A stretch of 64,000 bases of DNA from CAWDMN01 sp963803155 (GTDB lineage: Bacteria > Acidobacteriota > Terriglobia > Versatilivoradales > Versatilivoraceae): the NCBI GenBank assembly GCA_963803155.1, contig CAWDMN010000036.1:296880-360879 (forward strand). The letters run 5' to 3'. Shown here in pieces: positions 18,201 to 27,234 of this stretch. Numbering within the stretch: position 1 is the stretch's first letter; each line of letters starts with the position of its first letter. The notes under the pieces were generated by a model, which worked only from the letters and a program-made list of their open reading frames with translations, did no database searches and had not been told where the DNA came from. The position numbers were made by a program, and so were the translations under genes.

Positions 18201-19121
18201 CTCAGGGGCTCTCAAAAAGCTCTGCTTCTATCCGGACAAGTAAATGTGTCGAGTGCCTCTTTTTTAAAGGACTACGACCCCATCACCGGAATCCTGGAGG
18301 GGCGTCGATCCCGAATTCTCCTTCCGGGGAGCAGCAGCTTTGGCGACACACTGAGCTTGGATCTTGCGGTTTCAGCAAATCGGAGTATTCGACTCGATAC
18401 GTCCCTTGTCAAATTGAACTCCTTAGCCGATATGAAACTGAAGGGAACCATGGCCAACCCAATCCTCACCGGCCGTTTGGAAGCTGACGGCGGCGACATC
18501 TATTTCCAGGGGACTCGTTACAGGATAAACCGCGGCCGAGTGGACTTCAACAATTTGGTCCGGCTGGACCCACACATCGACCTAGAAGCGGAAACCAACG
18601 TCCGCGATTACCGCGTCATTCTAAACCTGTCCGGCACGGCGGAAAAATTCAAGGCCGACCTCCGCTCCGAACCTCCTCTGCCCACAGTCGAACTCATCAG
18701 CTTGGTCTCTTCCGGGGGCGCCACAAATCCTGATCAGATTTATTCCCGAGCGTCTCTTCCTTTTGCCGACACCGGCCGGCATCTTGACTCCTCTGCCAGC
18801 GCCTCCGCACTTCTTTCGGAAGGAGTTTCCCTTAAAGTGGGTTCCCGCGTAAAGCGGATTTTTGGGATTGATCGATTCCGCGTCGATCCCGGCCTTTTCA
18901 GTCGGCCGGACGATCGGGGCGCCCGGGTCACCGTGGGGCAGCAGGTCACCCGCAATTTGTCGATTACTTACTCCACCAGTGTCGCCGCTAATGAGCAACA
19001 GATCATCCTGGTAGAATATGATATCAACGATGCCACCTCCATCATCGCTTCACGGGATGTAGATGGATTTTTCGGTGTCGATTTACGCTTTCGCAAACGG
19101 CTCAGGCAAAAACATCACTGA
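15204..19121 (+). CDS. tamB: TamB-like translocation and assembly module protein
   Basis: A very long (1305 aa) periplasm-spanning protein with one N-terminal membrane anchor (IFFYFLVGILLILGIGAAWYL, residues 9-29). Next comes an AsmA-like stretch (RISAVEIYWWPPHIDLKNF) and a long beta-helical groove of repeated amphipathic strands (patterns such as LSGNLSDFSLGGDSEV). The C-terminal DUF490 domain shows YRINRGRVDFNNLVRLDPHIDLEAE near 1110 and LPTVELISLVSSGG. TamB-like proteins bridge the two membranes and move phospholipids or assist outer-membrane protein assembly with an Omp85 partner, which is encoded 1.1 kb upstream. ATGs at 15204 and 15210 are both possible. The two upstream genes read in the same direction, so this is an assembly module, possibly transcribed separately after the hairpin at 15043. 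Confidence 0.9.
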   Translation: MHMKRWKKIFFYFLVGILLILGIGAAWYLNSDAFKNRLRQSIEEAISQQTGGICRISAVEIYWWPPHIDLKNFLLQKRVSGEVSPFLRVNSISIHPGIIDFFRRNHLNSVVLHSPHILVETDREGNSNLPSPHLPSGDIDLFRIKIDRLAVSKGSLNWAQGQWNLDATLRNFNLSTRYQPSPESYRTYLSYDGAWLKWDRHEWQCGLNLSLDLMNNRLRIQKSSLTFATARLDFQGQFENLRSPKGWVDFQSRLPAGVLRPLYPGREKLDGAFSLGGRIELQNSAWESHGQIEGRNLAVDIAQISRVASLYEANSKELSFKNILIAGMGGRMEGTFRIENPLAVRRYQGNLNFQNIDLLSLSRLARLNQYNFAGKLDGHLQAAWSDSWRNFVGNGNLILIPPESFSIAASSGAQIIPVGGRLNFDLQRWNSTFHDSFLQLPHTRLSFQGTLSPLETSRMALQMDSSDLSDLSFAGIPGQGQVQFHGEISGTFADPKLSGDFRAQAFSYNEITLDEIKARITATKREILFRQGSFRKKQSLLNFLGSVALEDAKLFQVAGFDLRFSFQKVFLEDLSSLLGKVPTISGLLNGSARLSGNLSDFSLGGDSEVNHLVYEGQLIDSGKFSFQGSRRDFHFPRFHLKLDGGTLEGQADLNLYDKKVRGNLFAAHIPLSKIHGVQLIDSSITGFLNQMNLQIDGAWQNPGVNGAIALIGVEIGGESLGDFTADLHSGNQKLQFLFKGGSQAGSLVSNGTISLNPPYEVEGRGSFSQLRLTPFVRKFLPPTSASFNTMADGDIQFSGELNSLRQLRVSSKIQTMSIDFESAHIQAAGPFAVEIQNKRLLIKSGIFTGKGTSLSIDGSVEMQPTNRLDLVLDGQVDLSLMNEFVPQLAARGNGKISAQLRGTLQEPRMKGSFALADGQFAYSDLPNSLSEVQALLLFDENQVNISRFTAFSGGGKVEIGGGWVFGPQGIRLINLKVTGRDVRLRYPEGMRSVLDLNLALRGSQKALLLSGQVNVSSASFLKDYDPITGILEGRRSRILLPGSSSFGDTLSLDLAVSANRSIRLDTSLVKLNSLADMKLKGTMANPILTGRLEADGGDIYFQGTRYRINRGRVDFNNLVRLDPHIDLEAETNVRDYRVILNLSGTAEKFKADLRSEPPLPTVELISLVSSGGATNPDQIYSRASLPFADTGRHLDSSASASALLSEGVSLKVGSRVKRIFGIDRFRVDPGLFSRPDDRGARVTVGQQVTRNLSITYSTSVAANEQQIILVEYDINDATSIIASRDVDGFFGVDLRFRKRLRQKHH

Positions 19122-19657
19122 ATTTCATATACCGCGAAAATATCAAGAACTGCCAATGGAGTTATTTCTTTGGACTAATCCTGAATTTGGACATTGAGGG
19201 CACAACAGTGCATTCATGTTCCGGATCCGGGATAAATGGACTCAAATGAGGAGTCCTGGGAATGTGACAATTGCGTTTTCCAAAGACGACATTCATTAAG
19301 AACGGAGGCATTCAACAGCATTTGATGTTTCATCAAGAAGCATCCAAATTAGGGTGGTCCTTGGGGAAAAACTGATTCGGCAACCAAGGGAGCAGCTCTC
19401 AATATTGTCATGTCCACCACATTTCTACCCGGATGGCAAGTTCACTGATGCAGCTCGTGCATGATCAATAGTATTCCCACAGTCCTTAGGGAAGTGTCGT
19501 CGGAGGCCACTCATTACATTCAAATCCGATTGCAATTGTAATGATATTTGCCTTCCCTTTGGTAGAAGCTGGTTTCTCAATGCAATTATGATAAAATCAT
19601 ATGGGGTATTAAATAATATTGGTATTCTTCCTTTTTTATCAAAAGGTTTTCATTAGC
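19122..19657. other. Intergenic region between tamB and the histidine kinase
   Basis: About 535 bases without a recognisable gene, repeat or terminator. The last 100 bases are AT-rich (for example tatgataaaat near 19588) and probably carry the kinase promoter, but no clean -35/-10 pair is visible. Confidence 0.4.
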
Positions 19658-22642
19658 ATGCATTCAAGCAGACGGAAGAATTGGCTGCAACAGTTCATAC
19701 CGGCTTGGCCAGCTTTTAGAAAAAAGTTGATTTCTTCTCCTCTTTTCCACTTATTTACTCAGGCTTTTTTGATTCTCCATCCGGGCACGACTGGACGCGT
19801 AAGAAGGACCGAGGGAGGACTATTTTCCAAAATTTTATTAAAAATGGGAATCGGCCTCTGGATGTTGGAATCTTTTAATGGAGCTTCTCATCTCACTGCC
19901 GAGAATATTGGCTTTCCCGCAAATGCGACTGGCTCAGCACTGCATCAAGATTTTCCAGACTCCTTTCTTGGTTCTCCAGCATCCCCTCGCGTTTCGACGA
20001 AGATCGTGGATATCCGCCGGTTGAGCGAACCTGAAGCCCGGTTGTCCCTCCCCGTGCACTTCACAGGGGTGGTTACCTACCATGACCGGACTTGGGGAAC
20101 CATGTTTGTCCAAGACGAGACAGCCGGCATTTACCTGCATTCTGGCGGCAAGCCGATTCCGCTGGAATTTTCTACTCCCGCGCTACAAACTTCCGGATTG
20201 CGGTACGGCCAGCGTGTGGAAGTTACGGGATTCGTCAATCCTGGCGATTACTCTTCTTATGTTGTGAATCCTCACATCCGTGTGTTGGGAGCCGGCAAGC
20301 TTCCGACTCCCTCGCGCCTGCCCTTCGAGCGGCTGGCTTCGGGACTGGAGGACTGCTCGTGGATTGAAGTTGAAGGTATTGTCCGCAGTGTCCGGGATGC
20401 AGGGATTGAAGCGTCAAATTCAAAATGGCACCTCTTATTGGAAGTGGCCGCCATGGGGGGCCGCCTCCGGGCCTGGATCCCCAACTGGATTGATTTGCCC
20501 CTCCCTTTGAGTCTAGTTGACGCGCATGTTCGATTGCGCGGGGTTTGCGGAACAATTGTCAATGGCCGGGGTCAAATGCTGGGGATCGAGCTATTAATCC
20601 CCTCTTTAAAAGAAATTCAGATCCTCGCTCCTGCTCCGGCGGATCCATTTGCCTCGAATCCCGTCCCTATTGGACATCTTTTAAAATATTCCCCAACCAT
20701 TGACCTTAGCCACCGCTTGAAGGTAACGGGAGAAGTGACTTTTCAGCGGGTGGGCTATGACCTTTTTGTGCGGGACCATTCTCAAGGGTTGCAAATTCTC
20801 ACGCGTCAGCCGGATCTTCTAAATCTGGGGGACCGAGTCGAAGCGATTGGGTTCGTTCGGATTGGGGAATCCGGACCCATTCTCGAAGGGGCCGACTTTC
20901 GCCATATTGCCAAAGGCCCCATTCCGCAACCAGAAGATATTGTTGTCAAAGATCTCTATAACGCGAACTGGGAAAGCTCATTGGTCCGTGTCAAAGCTCG
21001 ATTGTTGAGCTCCAATCGCGAGGGGATTACTCGGACTTTTGTGCTCCAGTCGGGAAACATTATTTTTAACGCCAAATTGGACGATGAAAAAGCCAATGAT
21101 CCACCTCCACCGGATGGAAGTTATTTGCAAGTAACCGGAATTGGCAAAATCGAGATGGACGAAGTGTTCCGTTGGCCGCAAAACTTCCAGATTCTACTGC
21201 GAAAGCCATCGGATGTCGCTGTTTTGGAACTTCCCCCATGGTGGAGATCCAAACGCATTCCTTACATTGTCGGAGGCATGGTCGTCACGATTTTACTGAT
21301 CTCATCCGGTTTGTTCATCTTGACGGGAAAAAATACCGCCCTTCGGCGCGCGGAAATTGCGCTCCAACAAGCAAATGCTGGACTGGAAACCCGCGTGGCT
21401 GAACGCACTGCCGAGCTTGCACAGGCCAACAGTTCGCTCCAAGCCCAAATCCTCGAACGCGAACACGCTGAAGCGGAACGACTCCGACTGGAACGTCAAA
21501 TGCAGCACATGCAACGACTGGAGAGCCTCGGCGTGCTTTCTGGAGGGATCGCCCACGACTTCAACAACCTACTGGCAATTATTGTAGGTAACATCAGCCT
21601 TTTATCCGAAGAGCAGGTGCCCGGACAGGAGTCACGGGAACTGATTCAAAATATCGAAACGGCTGCCAACCGGGCCTCCATTCTAATCAAGCAAATGCTC
21701 GCTTATTCCGGGAAGGGCTCTTTCGTCGTAAGCATGGTTGACTTGCCTACCGTCATCTCGGACATGAGCGACTTATTACGCTCCTCCGTCATCAAGCGAG
21801 CCATTTTGCGAATTGAAAGCTCCGCGCCACTCCCCGCAATCCGGGCCGATGTAACCCAGCTTCAGCAGGTTCTCGTCAATTTGGTGATTAACGCATCTGA
21901 GGCCCTTGGCGAGAATGGGGGTACCATTACTGTCTCGACTGGTATACAGGAATGCGATACCGCGGGTTTTTTGGACTATTTTCCTCATGAACCTCGCCCG
22001 GCAGGCCAATATGTTAGTCTAGAGGTGGCTGACATGGGATCGGGAATTCCTTCCGACCACTTAACGAAAATCTTCGATCCTTTTTTTACCACGAAATTCA
22101 CGGGCAGAGGACTAGGCTTGGCGGCGGTTTTGGGAATCGTCCGGGGGCACCATGGTGCCATCAAGGTCCAAAGCGAGCTGGGCCGAGGGACCACCTTCAC
22201 AGTCTACCTCCCGGCTGCGGTCGGAACTTCCTTTCCGCCTGCTTCCGAATCGTTGAAGATTCTCCCCTTGAAAGGGACCGGATTGATTTTAATCGTGGAT
22301 GACGAAGAAACCGTCCGGCATACTACCAAACGCATGCTGGAGCGGATGGGTTTCAAGACCATAACCGCCGCCGATGGCCGGGAAGCCGTTCATATGTTCC
22401 GCCAACACGCCGCCGATGTAAAATGTGTCTTGCTGGATCTCACCATGCCCAAAATGGACGGGATCGAAGCTTATCGAATCTTGCGGGATCTCCAGCCACA
22501 ATTACGGGTGGTGCTTTCCAGCGGCTTTAGCAGACAGGAACTTTCCGAACGGTTTTCCCGGGAAGGTTTGGCGGGTTTCATTGCCAAGCCATATACGATG
22601 CAAGAATTGGATGCCGTTCTCAAAGCGGTGTTGTCCACCTAA
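19658..22642 (+). CDS. Membrane-bound hybrid histidine kinase with receiver domain
   Basis: The 994-residue product starts at the ATG 19658-19660; an upstream in-frame TTG (19619) adds a doubtful extension. The N-terminal half is a large extracytoplasmic sensor with repeated OB-fold-like units (LPVHFTGVVTYHDRTWGTMFVQDETAGIYLHSG; RYGQRVEVTGFVNPGDYSS; later LKVTGEVTFQRVGYDLFVRD). A membrane helix (VGGMVVTILLISSGLFILTG, about residue 535) and a coiled coil follow. The HisKA H-box GGIAHDFNNLL has His633. The ATPase domain shows NLVINASEAL, DMGSGIP and FDPFFTTKFTGRGLGLAAV. The C-terminal receiver has VDDEE and phospho-acceptor Asp927 (LLDLTMPKMDG). No response regulator gene is adjacent, so signalling probably passes through its own receiver to an unlinked partner. 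The ligand is unknown. Confidence 0.9.
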   Translation: MHSSRRKNWLQQFIPAWPAFRKKLISSPLFHLFTQAFLILHPGTTGRVRRTEGGLFSKILLKMGIGLWMLESFNGASHLTAENIGFPANATGSALHQDFPDSFLGSPASPRVSTKIVDIRRLSEPEARLSLPVHFTGVVTYHDRTWGTMFVQDETAGIYLHSGGKPIPLEFSTPALQTSGLRYGQRVEVTGFVNPGDYSSYVVNPHIRVLGAGKLPTPSRLPFERLASGLEDCSWIEVEGIVRSVRDAGIEASNSKWHLLLEVAAMGGRLRAWIPNWIDLPLPLSLVDAHVRLRGVCGTIVNGRGQMLGIELLIPSLKEIQILAPAPADPFASNPVPIGHLLKYSPTIDLSHRLKVTGEVTFQRVGYDLFVRDHSQGLQILTRQPDLLNLGDRVEAIGFVRIGESGPILEGADFRHIAKGPIPQPEDIVVKDLYNANWESSLVRVKARLLSSNREGITRTFVLQSGNIIFNAKLDDEKANDPPPPDGSYLQVTGIGKIEMDEVFRWPQNFQILLRKPSDVAVLELPPWWRSKRIPYIVGGMVVTILLISSGLFILTGKNTALRRAEIALQQANAGLETRVAERTAELAQANSSLQAQILEREHAEAERLRLERQMQHMQRLESLGVLSGGIAHDFNNLLAIIVGNISLLSEEQVPGQESRELIQNIETAANRASILIKQMLAYSGKGSFVVSMVDLPTVISDMSDLLRSSVIKRAILRIESSAPLPAIRADVTQLQQVLVNLVINASEALGENGGTITVSTGIQECDTAGFLDYFPHEPRPAGQYVSLEVADMGSGIPSDHLTKIFDPFFTTKFTGRGLGLAAVLGIVRGHHGAIKVQSELGRGTTFTVYLPAAVGTSFPPASESLKILPLKGTGLILIVDDEETVRHTTKRMLERMGFKTITAADGREAVHMFRQHAADVKCVLLDLTMPKMDGIEAYRILRDLQPQLRVVLSSGFSRQELSERFSREGLAGFIAKPYTMQELDAVLKAVLST

Positions 22643-22935
22643 CCTTCGTTTGATCCCATCATGTTTCAGTTCTCGCCAGATTCAGCGCAGAGGGGGATTT
22701 TCCTATGACATCCCACCGCGCGGATTGTCTCAAGAGGCCTGTCCATCCACAGCTCAAGTGAAAACGTTGTCTCCGCGCTTCTAGAGCACCAAACTAATGG
22801 GGGATGGGCGATTCAAAAGGTGCGGTCCCCTTCGCGCGCACTTTCCTCTGAATTGCCTATGGTTCAAAATCTCCTTGCACACTCTTTTTAGATGGCATAC
22901 CGTACTGGAAAATATAAAAGGAGGCATTCATCTTA

Positions 22936-23553
22936 TTGTCCAATGATTTCATGCTCAGGAATAGCACCTTGACGACCATCGCGAATCGACGTAGCGTCAG
23001 GATATTCACGGAAGCTGCCGTGGCCGATAAGGAAATCCAGACCATTTTAGAAGCCGCCAATCAAGCTCCTTCCGCTCACAATGAACAATCCTGGCGATTC
23101 ATCGTTTTGAGAGGCGAAAAAAAAGCCGCGTTGGCCAGCCTGATCAACCTGAAAGCTACGGAATTTCCGAAGCCCTCTTCCACTCTGCTTAGGATGGCTT
23201 CGCGGAGCATTGCGGGAGCACCAGTTGTCATCGCGGTGGCAAATACGGGAGAGCTGATTTCCCGTGGCAGCGAGCTTTTTAAAGTGGACAAAGAGCAGGG
23301 CCACGATTTTTTTCGAATCATGGAGATTCAGAGCTCCGCTGCCGCCGTGGAGAATCTTTTGCTTGCCGCTGCATCTCTTGGATTGGCTTCGGTATGGCTT
23401 GGAGTGCTGGTGCTCATAAAAGATGAAGTGCTCAGATTTTTGGAAGAGCCGAAAGGGGAGTTCATGGCAGTCATCCCTATCGGATATGCCGCCAAGCTCA
23501 GTGCGGGGCCGCAAAAGCGTCCTTTGGATATGATCGTCAGATACTACAAATGA
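22936..23553 (+). CDS. Nitroreductase-family FMN oxidoreductase
   Basis: A 205-residue member of the nitroreductase superfamily, which forms homodimers that bind FMN and reduce substrates with NAD(P)H. Signature segments are IANRRSVRIFT, LEAANQAPSAHNEQSWRFIVL (FMN-binding loop), SSAAAVENLLLAAASLGLASVWLG and the end region VIPIGYA. The best start is a TTG at 22936, because AAGGAGG ends 11 bases before it. The first ATG (22951) is 26 bases from that site and would be poorly placed. It converges on the oxidoreductase gene downstream. Members range from detoxifying nitroreductases to cofactor-biosynthesis enzymes; the substrate cannot be assigned. Confidence 0.88.
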   Translation: MSNDFMLRNSTLTTIANRRSVRIFTEAAVADKEIQTILEAANQAPSAHNEQSWRFIVLRGEKKAALASLINLKATEFPKPSSTLLRMASRSIAGAPVVIAVANTGELISRGSELFKVDKEQGHDFFRIMEIQSSAAAVENLLLAAASLGLASVWLGVLVLIKDEVLRFLEEPKGEFMAVIPIGYAAKLSAGPQKRPLDMIVRYYK

Positions 23554-23599
23554 AGAGGTTGTCGCCAAAGCCGCGCCTACATGAGAATAAGTCAAAGTG

Positions 23600-23647
23600 C
23601 CGGAGGGTTGTCCACGCATGGCGCGATAACCCTTCGGTAAATTGATC
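23600..23647. terminator. Hairpin between convergent genes
   Basis: A 10-bp stem (ccggagggtt at 23600-23609 with aacccttcgg at 23638-23647, one G-T pair) lies between the convergent nitroreductase and oxidoreductase genes. There is no T tract on either side, so it may be a weak two-way terminator or a repeat element. Confidence 0.4.
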
Positions 23648-23670
23648 TTTGATCCTGATGATTCATTGGC

Positions 23671-24960
23671 TCAGAGAATGATTTTATCCTGAGCGGAGTC
23701 GAATTGGGCCACCTTGCCCTCACGCAGAGCCAGCATTCCCATGATAAGAGCGGTCTGTGTGTGGTAAGCCAATTCGGCAGTGCTATACGTGTCTTTCCGC
23801 CGACTACGGCAACAGCCTAGAAATTTTTGCCAGAATTCCACCATGTCTTCCGCATGCTCGATGGGGAATTTATCTGGTTTCGCTTTTGATCCCTCATTCG
23901 GAATGAACAAAATGTTGTCGCCTTGGATGGTCAGGCTTCCCTCCCAGCCGCGAATCGTGGGGATCCGTCCCGTGGCTCCACGGTTTGCCGCATTGGAGTA
24001 CTGGTTCCCTTGCGTTCCCAATACAGCAACTGTGATCTTTTCTGGATAATCAATCAACATGTTGAATGTGTCCGGGACTTCACGCTCTGTGTAACGGAAC
24101 ATTCCCCCCGTGGCTACAACTCGGCTGGGCAGTCTCACACCTAATATGTGCAGCACCGGAGTGAGAGAATGCGGGAAAAGATCCGTAACCGGGCCGCCCG
24201 CATAGTCTTCATACATTCGCCACCGAAAGAACCGGCTGACATCAAAGGGGCGAGAAGGGGAGTCTCCTAAAAAGGCCTCCCAATTGAGGTCTTGACCGGA
24301 TTTTGCTTGTGGGTCGTCAATTGGCATCCCTCGTTCTCCCCAATCTCCCACGCGGAAATAGCCACACTCCGCATGAAGTGGCTGGCCAATCAGCCCATCT
24401 TTCACCATTTTCCGCATCTGGTGCCAGGCACTGTCCGACATCCCCTGGGTTCCCAATTGAAAAATCCGGTCCGATTTTTCGACCACCAGGGCCAATTTCT
24501 TGATCAAATCAAACTGGCGCCAGTGAGTAACCGGCTTTTCACAATAAACATCCTTTCCCGCCTGAATCGCGTCGATGGCTTGATATCCGTGATGATGATC
24601 CGGCGTGGCGATGCAAACCACATCCACATTGGGATCTTTTAACAAGTCGCGGTGATCCATGTATCCTTTGGCTTTGTATCCAGCAGCGGCCTTCTGCATC
24701 CGGGGACGGTACACATCGCATACCGCGGCAATTTCGATATTGCCGCCATTGTCCTTCAGCCAATTCACCACTTTCAGATGGGCATCACTGCGACCGCCAG
24801 CGCCGATGAAACCAACCCCGATGCGATCATTGGCCCCCAGTACCTGCTTCATCACGCGGGGAGCTGCCAGGGTCGATGCCACGGCCGTAGTAGCTGCGGT
24901 CCGAAGAAAATTCCTCCGATTAACTCCCATGGGTTTCACTTTAATTTCATTCCTCTTCAT
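23671..24960 (-). CDS. Tat-exported Gfo/Idh/MocA-family oxidoreductase
   Basis: The 429-residue product starts at the ATG 24958-24960, seven bases after AAGGAG; the longer open frame upstream lacks a ribosome site. The N-terminus has a twin-arginine signal, NRRNFLRTAATTAVASTLAAP. The Rossmann fold follows (IGVGFIGAGGRSDAH), then VDVVCIATPDHHHGYQAIDAIQAG and the family motif DVYCEKPVTH with the catalytic Lys. The C-terminal alpha/beta domain has GGPVTDLFPHSL. Family members oxidise or reduce sugars and derivatives with tightly held NAD(P). Export as a folded protein suggests work on carbohydrate in the periplasm. It is encoded 141 bases after the isomerase gene on the same strand, so the two probably act on one substrate. 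Confidence 0.9.
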   Translation of the reverse strand: MKRNEIKVKPMGVNRRNFLRTAATTAVASTLAAPRVMKQVLGANDRIGVGFIGAGGRSDAHLKVVNWLKDNGGNIEIAAVCDVYRPRMQKAAAGYKAKGYMDHRDLLKDPNVDVVCIATPDHHHGYQAIDAIQAGKDVYCEKPVTHWRQFDLIKKLALVVEKSDRIFQLGTQGMSDSAWHQMRKMVKDGLIGQPLHAECGYFRVGDWGERGMPIDDPQAKSGQDLNWEAFLGDSPSRPFDVSRFFRWRMYEDYAGGPVTDLFPHSLTPVLHILGVRLPSRVVATGGMFRYTEREVPDTFNMLIDYPEKITVAVLGTQGNQYSNAANRGATGRIPTIRGWEGSLTIQGDNILFIPNEGSKAKPDKFPIEHAEDMVEFWQKFLGCCRSRRKDTYSTAELAYHTQTALIMGMLALREGKVAQFDSAQDKIIL

Positions 24961-25101
24961 GTTATCTCTCCTTGCATTCTTAGCTTCATCAGATGAAGGT
25001 TTCCCAAAAAACTCAGACCATTTTCTTCGACGAGATTGCAGCTTCTCCGCTGGCTCACACTGTTTCGCTATCTTTTCGGCACTCGCCACTTCTTTGCCCT
25101 A

Positions 25102-25926
25102 TCAGAGCAGCGCCTTCAGATGCTTTACGCTACGCTCGGCCTGTTCCACCGTTCCGCACTCCACCGAAAAAACGATGTCCCGCGGGCAACGGCGGCAAAT
25201 CACCATGACCTTGCGCCAATCAATCACGCCGTCGCCACAGGCGCAGCCAACGGGCGTCCCCGTGACTTTTCCGCGCTCAGCCTCCGATTGCTGGACTGAA
25301 ATGTCCTTGGCGTGAAGATGAACCAAGCGGTCCACTACCCGATTCAACCAAGCCAGCGGGTCCTGCCCCGCCAGATAGCTATTGCCTGTGTCAAAGTTGA
25401 TGCCAATGGAGGATGATTTTACCAAGGCCTGGATTTTGTCAAGCCCTTCCGGAGTCCGACTGTACTGCTGGTGAGGTTCCAAACCAATCAGGATGCCGCG
25501 GGCTTCGGCCATCCGGGCGCTTTCCATGAGCACATAGCGCATGAGGACATGGTCCTCGTCCATCGTGGTCCAGGCAGGTTTGGGACCTTCATCCGTATTC
25601 ACCACCGGAGCCCCGCATTCCGCGGCAAACCGGACTGCCTGTTTTAAATACTCTACGCTGACTTCAGGTTTGCAGAGCGGAGTGTGCGCCGATAATCCAG
25701 ACAGTTTTACCCCTGCGTTTTCACAGGCGCGTTTAATCCGGTACGGGTCGTCCAACATGGAGACGCTGTGAAAATATCCGGCTTCACTCAATAACTCTCT
25801 TCCCCAATGGACCATCGGTTCAACATACTCATAGCCAAGCTGGGCCGCCTTTTCCACCCCCCATTCAAACGGCTTATCTTGATGCCTGACAAATTCCAGA
25901 TTTACACCTAATGAAATCTTTCCCAT
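25102..25926 (-). CDS. Sugar phosphate isomerase/epimerase (xylose isomerase-like TIM barrel)
   Basis: A 274-residue AP_endonuc_2-type TIM barrel. The ATG at 25924-25926 has a strong AAGGGGG four bases upstream. Metal and substrate residues are expected in the segments YEYVEPMVHWG, APVVNTDEGPKP, ILIGLEPHQQYSR, IGINFDTGNSYLAG, LVHLHAKDI and IVFSVECG, which together give the Glu-Asp-His-Glu metal-site pattern. No signal peptide is present, so it is cytoplasmic. It is the first gene of a pair with the Tat-exported oxidoreductase and diverges from the AraC gene at 26118. A role in catabolism or epimerisation of an unusual sugar or inositol is likely; the substrate is not known. Confidence 0.88.
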   Translation of the reverse strand: MGKISLGVNLEFVRHQDKPFEWGVEKAAQLGYEYVEPMVHWGRELLSEAGYFHSVSMLDDPYRIKRACENAGVKLSGLSAHTPLCKPEVSVEYLKQAVRFAAECGAPVVNTDEGPKPAWTTMDEDHVLMRYVLMESARMAEARGILIGLEPHQQYSRTPEGLDKIQALVKSSSIGINFDTGNSYLAGQDPLAWLNRVVDRLVHLHAKDISVQQSEAERGKVTGTPVGCACGDGVIDWRKVMVICRRCPRDIVFSVECGTVEQAERSVKHLKALL

Positions 25927-26117
25927 ATTTCCCCCTTTAGTTGCCAAAAAAATTTGTTCTTCCCATGAGGTTTGAATTCATCGCAATCAAAAAGAATTTT
26001 TTTGCGGACTTTCCCGGTGATGAGGTATGAACTTGCTCTGACGCGATTAAGCATGATAATTTTTAACGAAAGGATTGTCGTGCAATATCCAAATATTGTG
26101 GAAATTTAAACATACTC

Positions 26118-27156
26118 ATGAGATCCCGTCCACCCGTTTATAAAGAGTACGGCACTTCGTACCATGCGGACACCTGCCAGGCTTTGATCACGGCGGCTGA
26201 AGCGGGTCAGGTGAGGTTGAAGGCTTTGGCCCGGGGGAGCTATCCAGGCCAGAGGCTTCCTCGCACTGCTCTATGCGGCTTGAGCAGTCTGGGATTCTGG
26301 GACGCGGCGGGACGACAGAACTGGGGCCTGGACTGGCATCGCAACGAGGGAGTTGAGTTGACCTTTCTCGAAACCGGGAGCGTACCGTTTGGTGTGATGA
26401 ACCACGAATGCCATTTACATGCGGGTGACCTGACCATTACCCGTCCTTGGCAGCCTCACCGGGTTGGCAATCCTCAAGTAGGCCCCGGCCGTCTTCACTG
26501 GGTGATTTTGGATGTTGGGGATGCGCCGCCCCAACCAGCCCTGGCATTGGCCTCGCTGGGTGGTACTCACCCCCTCCGACCTCAAAGAATTAACCAACAT
26601 TTTGCGCCATAATGAACAACCAGTCTGGCCGGCTGATACGGAAATTCGGCGCTGCTTTCAGAAAATTGCCCGCGTTTTGGAGACCAACCAGCCAACGAAA
26701 CAGCTTTCCTGGATTACTGCTTGCCTGAATGAATTGTGGGTACTAGTGCTCGATATGCTGCGGCAACAAAATGTCTCGCTGGACCATTCCCTTTCAAGCA
26801 CACTGCGAACCGTGTCCCTTTTTTTAAACGATTTAAAGGAGAATCTGGAATACCTTGCCCAGCCTTGGGAGATCAACTCCATGGCACACCAATGCGGTTT
26901 GGGGGAAACACGATTTTTGCATTACTGCAAAGAACTGACCAACCTGACACCGGTTCGCTACCTGAATCAATGCCGTGCCGAAGCCGCCGCCCGCCTGCTG
27001 ATTGAAAAACCTCAATGGAGCATTACCGATGTGGCCTTCCACTGCGGCTTTTTCTCCAGCCAATATTTCGCTACGGTCTTTGGCCAACATTTCAACTGCA
27101 GCCCTGGCCAATACAGGGAGGAGAAAAGAGCCTCATCCACTACTCCCAAAAGCTGA
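26118..27156 (+). pseudogene. AraC-family transcriptional regulator, frameshifted
   Basis: Two overlapping frames together make one AraC protein. The first (from ATG 26118) encodes the cupin-like sensing domain up to LHWVILDVG near 26516. The second, one base later, continues RRPNQPWHWPRWVVLTPSDL and carries the two helix-turn-helix units (WEINSMAHQCGLGETRFLHYCKELT and WSITDVAFHCGFFSSQYFATVFG). Dropping one G from the GGGG run at 26516-26519 joins them into a normal protein of about 345 residues. It diverges from the isomerase/oxidoreductase pair and is the obvious candidate for its sugar-responsive regulator. Either the gene is freshly inactivated or the assembly has an indel. A translational frameshift is possible but has no known precedent in this family. 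Confidence 0.8.
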
Positions 27157-27234
27157 TTCATGTGGATCATTGATCTGCGTAAAGCCCTGGGGTCGCATTC
27201 CTATTGACTCAGTACAATCGTCATTGAGCTGACG

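Noticed and set aside
24659..25315. Plus-strand frame of 218 codons opposite the oxidoreductase and isomerase genes.
   Set aside because: It overlaps two well supported genes on the other strand and has no domain features.
26500..26525. Programmed frameshift in the AraC gene.
   Set aside because: The GGGG run has no slippery heptamer and no downstream stimulatory structure, and no precedent is known in the family; an indel or decay is simpler.
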